NCBI GenBank assembly: GCA_003248845.1
Contig: QFPD01000110.1
Location: forward strand, 1-6,915
Source of the DNA: Microbacterium sp.
GTDB taxonomy: Bacteria; Actinomycetota; Actinomycetes; Actinomycetales; Microbacteriaceae
Direction: 5' to 3'
Length of the DNA: 6,915 nucleotides
Of the stretch, positions 1 through 5,218 are shown piece after piece. Both the position numbers and the translations under genes were made by a program. How positions within the stretch are numbered: the stretch's first letter is position 1; each line of letters starts with the position of its first letter. The notes beneath the pieces were generated by a model. It did no database searches. It was not told where the DNA came from and saw only the letters and a list, made by a program, of their open reading frames with translations.

Positions 1-788
1 GGGAACCCGAGCGCGTTCGCGAGGAACGCCTGATCGAACGCCGTCTCGCTGAGCGTTCCGGGGGAGAGGACGACGACGCGCGGGTCGTCGACGGTGTCTG
101 CGACCGACGTCAGCAGGGCCGCGCGCAGCGCTGCGAAGTACGGGTCGATGTGGTGGAGCGTGCTCTCCTGGAAGAGGTCGGGGAGCACCTGAGAGATGAC
201 GCGACGATTCTCGGCGGCGAAGCCGAGCCCCGACGGCGCCTGCACGCGGTCGGTCAGCACGCGCCATTCGCCGTGCGCGTCGCGGCCGAGATCGACGGCC
301 GAGAGGAGGAGCGGATGCCGATCGCTCGCGCTCGCGCGGGCGAGGGGGCGCAGGAACCCGCTGTGACCGAAGATCACGGCGGAGGGGACGATGCCCTCGC
401 GCAGGAGGCGCTGCTCGCCGTAGACGTCCACGAGGATCGCGTTGAGCAGTTCGGCGCGCTGGGCGAGCCCGACCTCGAGCGGCGCCCAGGACGGCGCGTC
501 GAGCACGAGAGGCATCGGATCGAGCTGCCACGGCTGTGCGCCGCCGTCGGCACCCGCGTCCGCGCGCACGTAGGAGACACCGTCGTCGGCGAGAAAGCGC
601 GTGATCTCACCGTCGATGCGGCGCAGATCGTCGGCGGTGAGGGCGAGGGCGTGCTCGGCGAGTGCTTTCCACCCCGAGCGCAGAGCGCCGCCGTCGTCGA
701 CGACCTCGTCGTAGCGGGGCTCACCGGCGCCCGCGAACGCCAACGTCGGCTGAGACACGGATGCCGCGTAGTCGCGCAGCACGCTCAC
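1..788 (-). CDS. Circularly permuted type 2 ATP-grasp protein, N-terminal 262 codons (partial, runs off the left edge)
   Basis: Reading leftward from GTG at 788, the frame is open to the window edge. The protein shows the family's N-terminal motifs: WQLDPMPLVLDAPSW (residues 87-101), an LLNAILVDVYGEQ block (114-126), HSGFLRP (142-148), and DRVQAPSG followed by AENR (180-195). The visible end (LSPGTLSETAFDQAFLANALGF) leads towards the ATP-grasp core, which lies outside the window. Members of this family (old names DUF404/DUF407) form ATP-dependent carboxylate-amine ligases; many actinobacterial versions are fused to, or sit beside, an alpha-E domain (DUF403) and a transglutaminase-like protease. 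The substrate is not known. GTG 788 is preferred because GAGGGGAGG (793-801) precedes it at suitable spacing; GTG 782 is an in-frame alternative. It is transcribed divergently from argA across a 132-bp gap. Family assignment is confident; catalytic residues and any fusion cannot be judged here. Confidence 0.88.
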   Translation of the reverse strand, partial: MSVLRDYAASVSQPTLAFAGAGEPRYDEVVDDGGALRSGWKALAEHALALTADDLRRIDGEITRFLADDGVSYVRADAGADGGAQPWQLDPMPLVLDAPSWAPLEVGLAQRAELLNAILVDVYGEQRLLREGIVPSAVIFGHSGFLRPLARASASDRHPLLLSAVDLGRDAHGEWRVLTDRVQAPSGLGFAAENRRVISQVLPDLFQESTLHHIDPYFAALRAALLTSVADTVDDPRVVVLSPGTLSETAFDQAFLANALGF

Positions 789-792
789 GGCG

Positions 793-801
793 CCTCCCCT
801 C
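793..801 (-). promoter_or_regulatory. Shine-Dalgarno of the ATP-grasp gene
   Basis: On the minus strand this reads GAGGGGAGG. GGAGG ends 4 nt before GTG 788 and GAGGGG ends 7 nt before it. It is the only strong ribosome binding site in front of a protein gene in this window, so this gene probably has an ordinary mRNA leader. A possible -10 box, TACGCT on the minus strand (863-858), would give a leader of about 60 nt. No clear -35 box is visible. Confidence 0.6.
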
Positions 802-908
802 GGCAAGAGCTGCGGCGCTTCCGTGACGGGTCCGCGGAAGTCGCCGGCTCAGGCTCCAGCGTAGGGGTCCCGGGGGCGGGCACGGCGCAGCGGCATGACG
901 GCGGGCAA

Positions 909-914
909 TACAGT
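909..914 (+). promoter_or_regulatory. -10 box of argA, leaderless type (TACAGT)
   Basis: TACAGT ends 6 nt before GTG 921, so transcription would start at or next to the start codon. There is no Shine-Dalgarno between it and the GTG, and no convincing TTGACA-like -35. Leaderless genes with TAnnnT at this distance are common in actinobacteria. Confidence 0.55.
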
Positions 915-920
915 GGGTCC

Positions 921-1421
921 GTGACCGCCTTCACCGTCCGCGCCGCGCGCACCTCCGACGTGCGCGGCATCCTGGGTCTTCTCGATCCGTGGGTGCAACG
1001 GCGGATCCTGCTCGGCAAGGACGTCGTCACCGTGTACGAGGCGGTGCAGGAGTTCGTCGTCGCCGAGGCCGCCGGCGAACTCATCGGTTGCGGCGCGCTG
1101 CACGTCATGTGGGAGGACCTGGGCGAGATCCGCACCCTCATCGTCGCCGACGGGTGGCTGCATCACGGTGTCGGCGGCGCGGTCGTCGCGCGCCTCGAGG
1201 AGAACGCGCGAGCGCTCGGCCTGTCGCGGCTGTTCTGTCTGACGTTCGAGGTCGACTTCTTCTCACGGCGCGGTTTCGCCCCCATCGGCGAGCAGGTCGT
1301 CGACCCCGACGTGTACTCCCAGCTGCTGCGCTCGCCGGACGAGGGCGTCGCGGAGTTCCTCGACCTCGCCCACGTCAAACCGAACACGCTCGGCAACACC
1401 CGCATGCTCAAGCAGCTCTGA
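921..1421 (+). CDS. argA: Amino-acid N-acetyltransferase (N-acetylglutamate synthase, actinobacterial GNAT type)
   Basis: This 166-aa GNAT protein would transfer acetyl from acetyl-CoA to L-glutamate, the first step of arginine biosynthesis, in the cytoplasm. It resembles the short mycobacterial enzyme (Rv2747 type), not the long E. coli ArgA with its kinase-like domain. Shared blocks include the RAARTSDV start (7-14), VTVYEAVQEF (36-45), GCGALHV then LGEIRTL (56-73), LTFE then FFSRRGF (107-119), and the C-terminal EFLDL..VKPN.LGN.RML (about 145-163). The acetyl-CoA loop reads HHGVGGAV (81-88); the usual Arg/Gln three residues before the first glycine is Leu here. GTG 921 is chosen because TACAGT lies 6 nt upstream and the homologous N-terminus begins here; the open frame back to 150 is only antisense to the ATP-grasp gene. 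The next gene starts 26 bp downstream, so read-through is possible. Substrate identity rests on family resemblance. Confidence 0.87.
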   Translation: MTAFTVRAARTSDVRGILGLLDPWVQRRILLGKDVVTVYEAVQEFVVAEAAGELIGCGALHVMWEDLGEIRTLIVADGWLHHGVGGAVVARLEENARALGLSRLFCLTFEVDFFSRRGFAPIGEQVVDPDVYSQLLRSPDEGVAEFLDLAHVKPNTLGNTRMLKQL

Positions 1422-1435
1422 CGGCGCGGGCCGCA

Positions 1436-1441
1436 TAGCCT
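1436..1441 (+). promoter_or_regulatory. -10 box of the membrane-protein gene, leaderless type (TAGCCT)
   Basis: TAGCCT ends 6 nt before GTG 1448, with GGACGG between. GGACGG is too close to the start to be a normal Shine-Dalgarno, so a leaderless transcript is the simplest reading. It lies in the 26-bp gap after argA, so this gene could be transcribed alone or together with argA. Confidence 0.5.
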
Positions 1442-1447
1442 GGACGG

Positions 1448-2134
1448 GTGAGCACCCGTCGACCCACCGAGGCCGCGCGCCGTCGCCCGTCCGCCGCCGT
1501 GTATCGACGGCGGCGCCTCGTCGCGGTGCTGATCGTCCTCGTGATCGTCGCGGCCGTCGTGCTCGCCATCTGGCAACCGTGGAAGAGTGCTGCGGGCGGC
1601 GCGACGCCATCGCCGACGCGGAGCGCGCCCGCCGCTTCGGTGAGCCCGTCCGTGACACCGACCGGGGACGGGCAGGCGACCGCGCCCGCCGCCGACCCGG
1701 CGCCCTCGGCATCTGGCACCGACCCGGCGATCGCCGCGTGCACGACCTCGGACATCTCGGTGCTGGCCGTCACCGACAAGGATTCTTACGGCGCGGGGGA
1801 GCAGCCGCAACTCTCGATCTCGCTGTCGAACACCTCGAGCGCGCCGTGCCTCATCAATGTCGGGACGGCGACGCAGGCGTTCGTCATCACGAGTGGGACC
1901 GATACCTGGTGGCGGTCGACCGATTGCCAGAGCGAGTCGAGCGATCAGGTGGTGCAGCTCGCGGCCGGTCAGACCGTCGGCAGCGTCACGCCACTCGTCT
2001 GGGACCGCACGCGCTCGTCGGTGGACACCTGCGATTCGACGTCGCGCCCGTCCGCCGCGGCCGGGTACTACCACCTGCAGGTGTCGATCGGCGGGATCGT
2101 CGGCGCGGACACCAAGATGTTCGAGCTCCAGTGA
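1448..2134 (+). CDS. Membrane-anchored protein with extracytoplasmic beta-rich domain, unknown function
   Basis: The 228-aa protein begins with a short, strongly basic cytoplasmic segment rich in Arg (1-23), followed by one hydrophobic segment (about 24-42) ending in WQPW. This is a type II signal anchor with no clear cleavage site and no lipobox. Residues 47-95 form a Pro/Ser/Thr/Ala-rich, low-complexity linker, typical of a spacer across the cell wall. The rest (98-228) alternates polar and hydrophobic residues as in an immunoglobulin-like beta sandwich, with phrases such as QLSISLSNTS and YYHLQVSIGG. It has exactly four cysteines (98, 134, 160, 195), enough for two disulfides outside the cell. 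The SISLSNTSSAPC stretch recalls small Ig-like domains of the DUF4232 or BsuPI kind, but I do not recognise the family with certainty. GTG 1448 is supported by TAGCCT 6 nt upstream. It lies 26 bp after argA in the same direction; a functional link is not evident. Confidence 0.8.
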   Translation: MSTRRPTEAARRRPSAAVYRRRRLVAVLIVLVIVAAVVLAIWQPWKSAAGGATPSPTRSAPAASVSPSVTPTGDGQATAPAADPAPSASGTDPAIAACTTSDISVLAVTDKDSYGAGEQPQLSISLSNTSSAPCLINVGTATQAFVITSGTDTWWRSTDCQSESSDQVVQLAAGQTVGSVTPLVWDRTRSSVDTCDSTSRPSAAAGYYHLQVSIGGIVGADTKMFELQ

Positions 2135-2163
2135 CGCCCTATCGGGGTGCGCACACCGCATTC

Positions 2164-2177
2164 TGAGAGTATTCTCA
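2164..2177. promoter_or_regulatory. Short inverted repeat TGAGA-GTAT-TCTCA, possible operator
   Basis: There are perfect 5-bp arms around a 4-bp centre, starting 29 bp after the membrane-protein stop. It overlaps TATTCT (2170-2175), which fits TAnnnT and could be a -10 box. It may be a protein binding site or a small hairpin in the 3' UTR; no regulator can be named. Confidence 0.25.
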
Positions 2178-2198
2178 CCCGCTCGGGAGCCTGCGGCG

Positions 2199-2227
2199 CA
2201 GACACCGCGCACAGGGATGCGTACCCT
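2199..2227 (+). promoter_or_regulatory. Candidate promoter CAGACA-17 bp-TACCCT
   Basis: CAGACA (2199-2204) matches four of six positions of TTGACA. It lies exactly 17 bp before TACCCT (2222-2227), which fits TAnnnT. A start near 2233-2234 would give an RNA of about 145 nt ending at the strong terminator at 2326-2378. It is the only place in this gap where both boxes occur at ideal spacing, but in GC-rich DNA such matches arise by chance. Confidence 0.3.
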
Positions 2228-2233
2228 CGAAAG

Positions 2234-2378
2234 GAGCTCCTCGGCGGATGTCTCCGCTGTCCCCAGCAGCGGCACGGTGCCGTACCCCAGCGGCTCGAAT
2301 CTCGGACCATCCGGCGAGTGAGCGTGGCCCTCTCGATCCTCCCAGTCCCCAATGTGAGGATCGAGAGGGCCTCTCTTT
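2234..2378 (+). ncRNA. Possible small structured RNA in the 279-bp gap (unidentified)
   Basis: The 2135-2413 gap has no credible gene but is rich in structure. After a possible promoter (2199-2227) come short hairpins: GCGGA-tgtc-TCCGC (2244-2257), CGGCA-cgg-TGCCG (2270-2282) and CGGA-cca-TCCG (2303-2313). They are followed by a terminator with a perfect 16-bp stem (2326-2371). The terminator lies about 190 nt after the upstream stop codon, farther than usual for a simple gene end, and the downstream gene has its own -10 box at 2401. That pattern suits an independent transcript. I compared it by eye with 4.5S/SRP RNA, tmRNA, TPP riboswitch and actinobacterial 6C RNA and saw no match. It could equally be a long 3' UTR of the membrane-protein gene. 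Both ends are estimates. Confidence 0.3.
2326..2378 (+). terminator. Strong Rho-independent terminator, 16-bp perfect stem
   Basis: GGCCCTCTCGATCCTC (2326-2341) is exactly complementary to GAGGATCGAGAGGGCC (2356-2371) across a 14-nt loop. The T-rich run TCTCTTT follows at 2372-2378. No T run lies on the other side, so it acts on rightward transcription, ending the upstream gene or the possible small RNA. Its tail overlaps the region where the -35 of the next gene would lie. Confidence 0.85.
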
Positions 2379-2400
2379 CCGCCGCGGCCGCACACCCTCC

Positions 2401-2406
2401 TAGGCT
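2401..2406 (+). promoter_or_regulatory. -10 box of the SseB-like gene, leaderless type (TAGGCT)
   Basis: TAGGCT ends 7 nt before ATG 2414. A second ATG at 2409 is in another frame. There is no usable Shine-Dalgarno in the 7-nt spacer. The position, just past the upstream terminator, means this gene needs its own promoter, which supports the assignment. Confidence 0.55.
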
Positions 2407-2413
2407 GGATGTC

Positions 2414-2815
2414 ATGGCCGGCAAGAAGCGCGCGAAGGCAACCCTCGAGTTCCGCAACACCCCGCTGGCGGACGCCCTGCAGACGCAGGACATGGCGGCG
2501 CTCGCCTTTGCGCTGCGACACGGACCGACCGTCGTCCCGCTCATGCGCCCGGGGCAGAGAGACGACCCGCGCGATGGCGGCGAGGTGTGGACCTATCGCG
2601 ATCCGAACACGGGCGATGTCGCGTTGCTGCTGTTCAGCGACGCGGCGCACAAGCCGGCCGCGCTGCCGCCCGCTGTCGGGCTGCAGTCGCCGGCGTGGCT
2701 GCGGGCGTTCCTCGGTGCGCACGAGGAGGAGATCACGACGGTGTTCTTCGACATCGCGGGGCCGCATCCGATGCAGGCGACTCCGGCCGATCTCATCGCC
2801 GCGCTCGACGCCTGA
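2414..2815 (+). CDS. SseB-like small cytoplasmic protein
   Basis: This soluble protein of 133 aa has no signal peptide or membrane segment. It starts with a basic stretch (MAGKKRAKA), then a helical segment (15-36), a core with VWTYRDPNTGDVALLLFSD (58-76) and a DIAGPHPMQATPADLIAAL tail. A LLLF strand followed by a helix and a final strand with a Gly-Pro turn before a C-terminal helix fits the SseB N-terminal-like fold (Pfam SseB). That family has no established enzymatic role; it is named after a Salmonella protein, and many actinobacteria carry stand-alone copies. ATG 2414 is chosen because TAGGCT sits 7 nt upstream; the in-frame extension to 2147 would run through the terminator and is rejected. 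It converges with radA, with 18 bp between the stop codons and no visible terminator between them. Coding status is well supported; family name is moderate. Confidence 0.78.
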   Translation: MAGKKRAKATLEFRNTPLADALQTQDMAALAFALRHGPTVVPLMRPGQRDDPRDGGEVWTYRDPNTGDVALLLFSDAAHKPAALPPAVGLQSPAWLRAFLGAHEEEITTVFFDIAGPHPMQATPADLIAALDA

Positions 2816-2833
2816 CGCGCGGGTGCGGCGATG

Positions 2834-4195
2834 TCAGAACGACGGCTCGTCGCCCGGGGGGATGGGGTGCAACCGGGCGAGGTCGCGCAACGCGCCGCGC
2901 AGGTCGGTGGATGCCGTGTCGACGACGGATCGGTAGCCGAGGCGCGCCGCTTCAGCGCGCCGCTGGTCGTGCTGCGTCACGGCGCGCACCTCACCCGCGA
3001 GGCTGAGCTCTCCGATCGCGACGAGTTTGGCGGGGTTCGGGCGGTTGGAGACCGCGCTCGCGACAGCGAGGGCGATCGCGAGGTCGGCGGCCGGCTCGAC
3101 GAGGCGGACGCCGCCCACGGTCGAGACGTACACGTCCTGGTCGGAGACGCGGATGTTCGCGCGCTTCTCGAGCACGGCGAGGATCATCGCGACGCGCGCA
3201 CCGTCGACGCCGCTCACCACGCGACGCGGATTCGGGCCCGACCCGGGCAGCGTCAGCGCCTGCACTTCGACGGGGAGCGCTCGCCGGCCTTCGAGGGCGA
3301 CCGTGACGCACGTGCCCGGCTCGCGCGAGCCGTGGCCGAGGAACAGCGCGCTCGGGTCAGGCACCTCGGCGATGCCGTGCTGTGTCTGTTCGAAGCAGCC
3401 GACCTCATCGGTCGCCCCGAAACGGTTCTTCAGTGCGCGGACGAACCGCAGCGACGTCTGCCGGTCGCCCTCGAAGTGGCAGACGACGTCGACGAGGTGT
3501 TCGAGGATGCGGGGGCCTGCGACCTGGCCGTCCTTCGTGACGTGGCCGACGAGGATCACGGGGAGATCCCGCTCCTTCGCGACGCGGATGAGCGTGGATG
3601 CCACTTCGCGCACCTGACTCGGATGGCCCGCCGATCCGTCGACGAGGCTGGATGAGACCGTCTGCACCGAGTCCACGACGAGGAGGTCCGGGCCGGTCTC
3701 GTCGACGTGACCGAGCACGGTCGCAAGGTCGGTCTCAGCGGCGAGGTACAGCTCGTCGTTCAGCGCGCCGGTGCGTTCGGCGCGCAGCCGCACCTGTCCG
3801 AGCGACTCCTCGGCGCTCACGTACAGCACTCGGCGGCCCGCCGCGGCGGTCCGTGCCGCGACCTCGAGCAGCAGCGTGGACTTGCCGACGCCCGGTTCGC
3901 CGGAGAGCAGGATCGCGGCCCCCGGGACGACACCGCCGCCGAGCACCCGATCGAACTCGCCGACACCGGTCGTCCGGCGCGGGGTCTCGCGCGTGTCGAT
4001 CTCGGTGATGGGGCGTGCGGAGCGCGTGGGTGCGAGGGCCGTCACGGACGAGGCGGCGATGCCCGTCGACGTCGCCGCCTCGACGACGGTGCCCCACTGC
4101 TGGCACTCGCCGCACCGGCCGACCCACTTCGCGCTCGTCCAGCCGCACTCGCTGCAGCGGTACGCCAGGGTCGTCGCCGCGCGTTTGGGTGCCAT
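2834..4195 (-). CDS. radA: DNA repair protein RadA (Sms), branch-migration ATPase
   Basis: RadA is a RecA-related hexameric helicase that drives branch migration of recombination intermediates and helps process stalled forks. The 453-aa length is normal (E. coli about 460). In order: an N-terminal C4 zinc finger with Cys14, 17, 28 and 31; an ATPase domain with Walker A GEPGVGKST (99-107), Walker B LLVVDS ending at Asp175-Ser176, and the RadA-specific KNRFG motif (256-260); then a C-terminal Lon-protease-like domain (about 270-453) with DVYVSTVGGVRL, used for DNA binding and not proteolysis. All key motifs are intact. ATG 4195 is supported by the zinc finger starting 13 residues in and by TAGCCT 6 nt upstream. 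It lies 65 bp after the ldh stop in the same direction. In many actinobacteria radA stands apart from other recombination genes, as here. Confidence 0.97.
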   Translation of the reverse strand: MAPKRAATTLAYRCSECGWTSAKWVGRCGECQQWGTVVEAATSTGIAASSVTALAPTRSARPITEIDTRETPRRTTGVGEFDRVLGGGVVPGAAILLSGEPGVGKSTLLLEVAARTAAAGRRVLYVSAEESLGQVRLRAERTGALNDELYLAAETDLATVLGHVDETGPDLLVVDSVQTVSSSLVDGSAGHPSQVREVASTLIRVAKERDLPVILVGHVTKDGQVAGPRILEHLVDVVCHFEGDRQTSLRFVRALKNRFGATDEVGCFEQTQHGIAEVPDPSALFLGHGSREPGTCVTVALEGRRALPVEVQALTLPGSGPNPRRVVSGVDGARVAMILAVLEKRANIRVSDQDVYVSTVGGVRLVEPAADLAIALAVASAVSNRPNPAKLVAIGELSLAGEVRAVTQHDQRRAEAARLGYRSVVDTASTDLRGALRDLARLHPIPPGDEPSF

Positions 4196-4201
4196 GCAGC
4201 A

Positions 4202-4207
4202 AGGCTA
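4202..4207 (-). promoter_or_regulatory. -10 box of radA, leaderless type (TAGCCT)
   Basis: On the minus strand TAGCCT ends 6 nt before ATG 4195 (spacer TGCTGC). No Shine-Dalgarno lies in the spacer. The matching -35 position (about 4225-4230) falls in the foot of the hairpin at 4225-4260 and does not resemble TTGACA. Confidence 0.55.
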
Positions 4208-4224
4208 ACCGCGGCATCCGACAC

Positions 4225-4260
4225 GGCCGTTCGTGCGCGCGCGGTGTCGCGCGCACGGCC
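4225..4260 (-). terminator. GC-rich hairpin directly after ldh, possible weak terminator
   Basis: GGCCGT (4225-4230) pairs with ACGGCC (4255-4260), and GCGCGC (4235-4240) pairs with GCGCGC (4249-4254) inside it, around an 8-nt loop with a 4-nt bulge on one side. An alternative register pairs GTGCGCGC (4233-4240) with GCGCGCAC (4249-4256). The structure begins at the base next to the ldh stop codon. No T run follows on the minus strand, so it is not a classical Rho-independent terminator; it may slow polymerase or protect the 3' end. Confidence 0.4.
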
Positions 4261-5214
4261 TCAGCGCAGCGAGTCAGCGACCTCACGCAGCGCGTCGGCG
4301 GAACGGTGGAAGAGCTCGAGCTCGGAGGGCGAGAACGTCGTCTCACGGATGGGCTGCGCGCCTGACGCCGAGAGCACCGCCGGCACCGAGAGGGCGACGC
4401 CGCTCACGCCGTGGAAGTCTTCGAGCACCGGCGCAACGGGCAGGACGGTGTGCTCGTCGCCGAGGATCGCCTCGACGATGCGCGCGCCGGAGAGACCGAT
4501 CGCGTAGTTCGTGGCGCCCTTGCCTTGGATGACCTTATACGCGGCATCCCGCACGTCGACGGCGATGTGGTCGAGTTCCTCCTTCGTGAAGCGCGGCTGC
4601 CCGTCCAGCGGCTGCCACTCCAGGATGGGGACCGTGCCGATCGTGGCGTGCGACCAGAGCGGGAACTCGGTATCGCCGTGCTCGCCGACGATGTAGGCGT
4701 GCACGCTCGAGATCGAGACACCCGCGCGCTGGGCGATCTTCCAACGCAGTCGCGAGGTGTCGAGCACCGTGCCCGAGCTGAAGACGCGCTCGCGCGGCAG
4801 GCCGCTGATCTCCTGCGCGATGACGGCCATGACATCGGCCGGGTTCGTGACGACGACGAAGACGGCGTCGGGGGAGCGCTCGAGGAGCTCGGGCACGAGG
4901 GAGCGCAGGATGTTGGCGTTGACGCCGGCGAGGTCGATGCGCGTCTGGCCGGGCTTCTGCGCGGCGCCCGCGGTGATGACGACGACGTGCGAGCCGGCGG
5001 TGACGTCGAGGTCGGCGCCGCCGATGATGTCGCTCGACCCCGTGAACTGCGAGCCGTGCGCGAGGTCGAGCACCTCGGCCTCGACGCGCGCGGCGGCGAT
5101 GTCGTACAGGGCGACGTGGCGCGCCGATTCGCGGATGAGGGCGGCGTACGCGACGGACGAGCCGACCGCTCCGGCTCCGACGACGGTCAGTTTCGAGTTC
5201 TCGATCACGCTCAT
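4261..5214 (-). CDS. ldh: L-lactate dehydrogenase
   Basis: The enzyme interconverts pyruvate and L-lactate with NADH/NAD in the cytoplasm. The 317-aa length is typical. Visible residues: the Rossmann loop GAGAVGS (13-19); Asp38, which binds the NAD ribose; the substrate loop AAQKPGQTR (84-92), where Gln86 marks lactate rather than malate dehydrogenase (malate enzymes have Arg) and Arg92 is catalytic; Asn124; Asp152 and Arg155 in LDTSRLR; and catalytic His179 in GEHGDTEFPLWS. Arg157 and His172 match the two fructose-1,6-bisphosphate ligands of allosteric bacterial enzymes (Arg173 and His188 in classical numbering), so activation by that sugar phosphate is plausible. ATG 5214 is chosen because the Rossmann strand starts a few residues in; the frame is open further up to 5391 but overlaps the MFS gene. 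There is a 4-bp gap after the MFS stop, so co-transcription is possible, though a -10-like box sits right before the start. Confidence 0.95.
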   Translation of the reverse strand: MSVIENSKLTVVGAGAVGSSVAYAALIRESARHVALYDIAAARVEAEVLDLAHGSQFTGSSDIIGGADLDVTAGSHVVVITAGAAQKPGQTRIDLAGVNANILRSLVPELLERSPDAVFVVVTNPADVMAVIAQEISGLPRERVFSSGTVLDTSRLRWKIAQRAGVSISSVHAYIVGEHGDTEFPLWSHATIGTVPILEWQPLDGQPRFTKEELDHIAVDVRDAAYKVIQGKGATNYAIGLSGARIVEAILGDEHTVLPVAPVLEDFHGVSGVALSVPAVLSASGAQPIRETTFSPSELELFHRSADALREVADSLR

Positions 5215-5218
5215 GCGT

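Noticed and set aside
150..920. In-frame N-terminal extension of argA back to ATG 150
   Set aside because: It is antisense to the well-conserved ATP-grasp protein, adds residues no homologue has, and the -10 box at 909-914 points to GTG 921.
2163..2230. CTGAGA near the start of the gap, suggesting a TPP riboswitch
   Set aside because: The other conserved TPP elements, such as the ACCTGA..GG core, are missing, and the downstream gene has no link to thiamine.
2248..2403. A 51-codon frame starting ATG 2248 with AAGGAG 11 nt upstream, possibly a leader peptide
   Set aside because: It reads straight through the terminator hairpin, its composition is Pro/Arg/Ser-rich without pattern, and the next gene has its own promoter.
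1163..2767. A 534-codon open frame on the minus strand
   Set aside because: It runs antisense through argA, the membrane-protein gene and the terminator, has an Arg-rich, low-complexity translation without domains, and is a typical GC-rich shadow frame.
2831..3655. A 274-codon plus-strand frame, and similar ones at 3707-4507 and 4411-5319
   Set aside because: They lie opposite radA and ldh, whose motifs are intact, and their translations are Asp/Arg-rich without recognisable domains.
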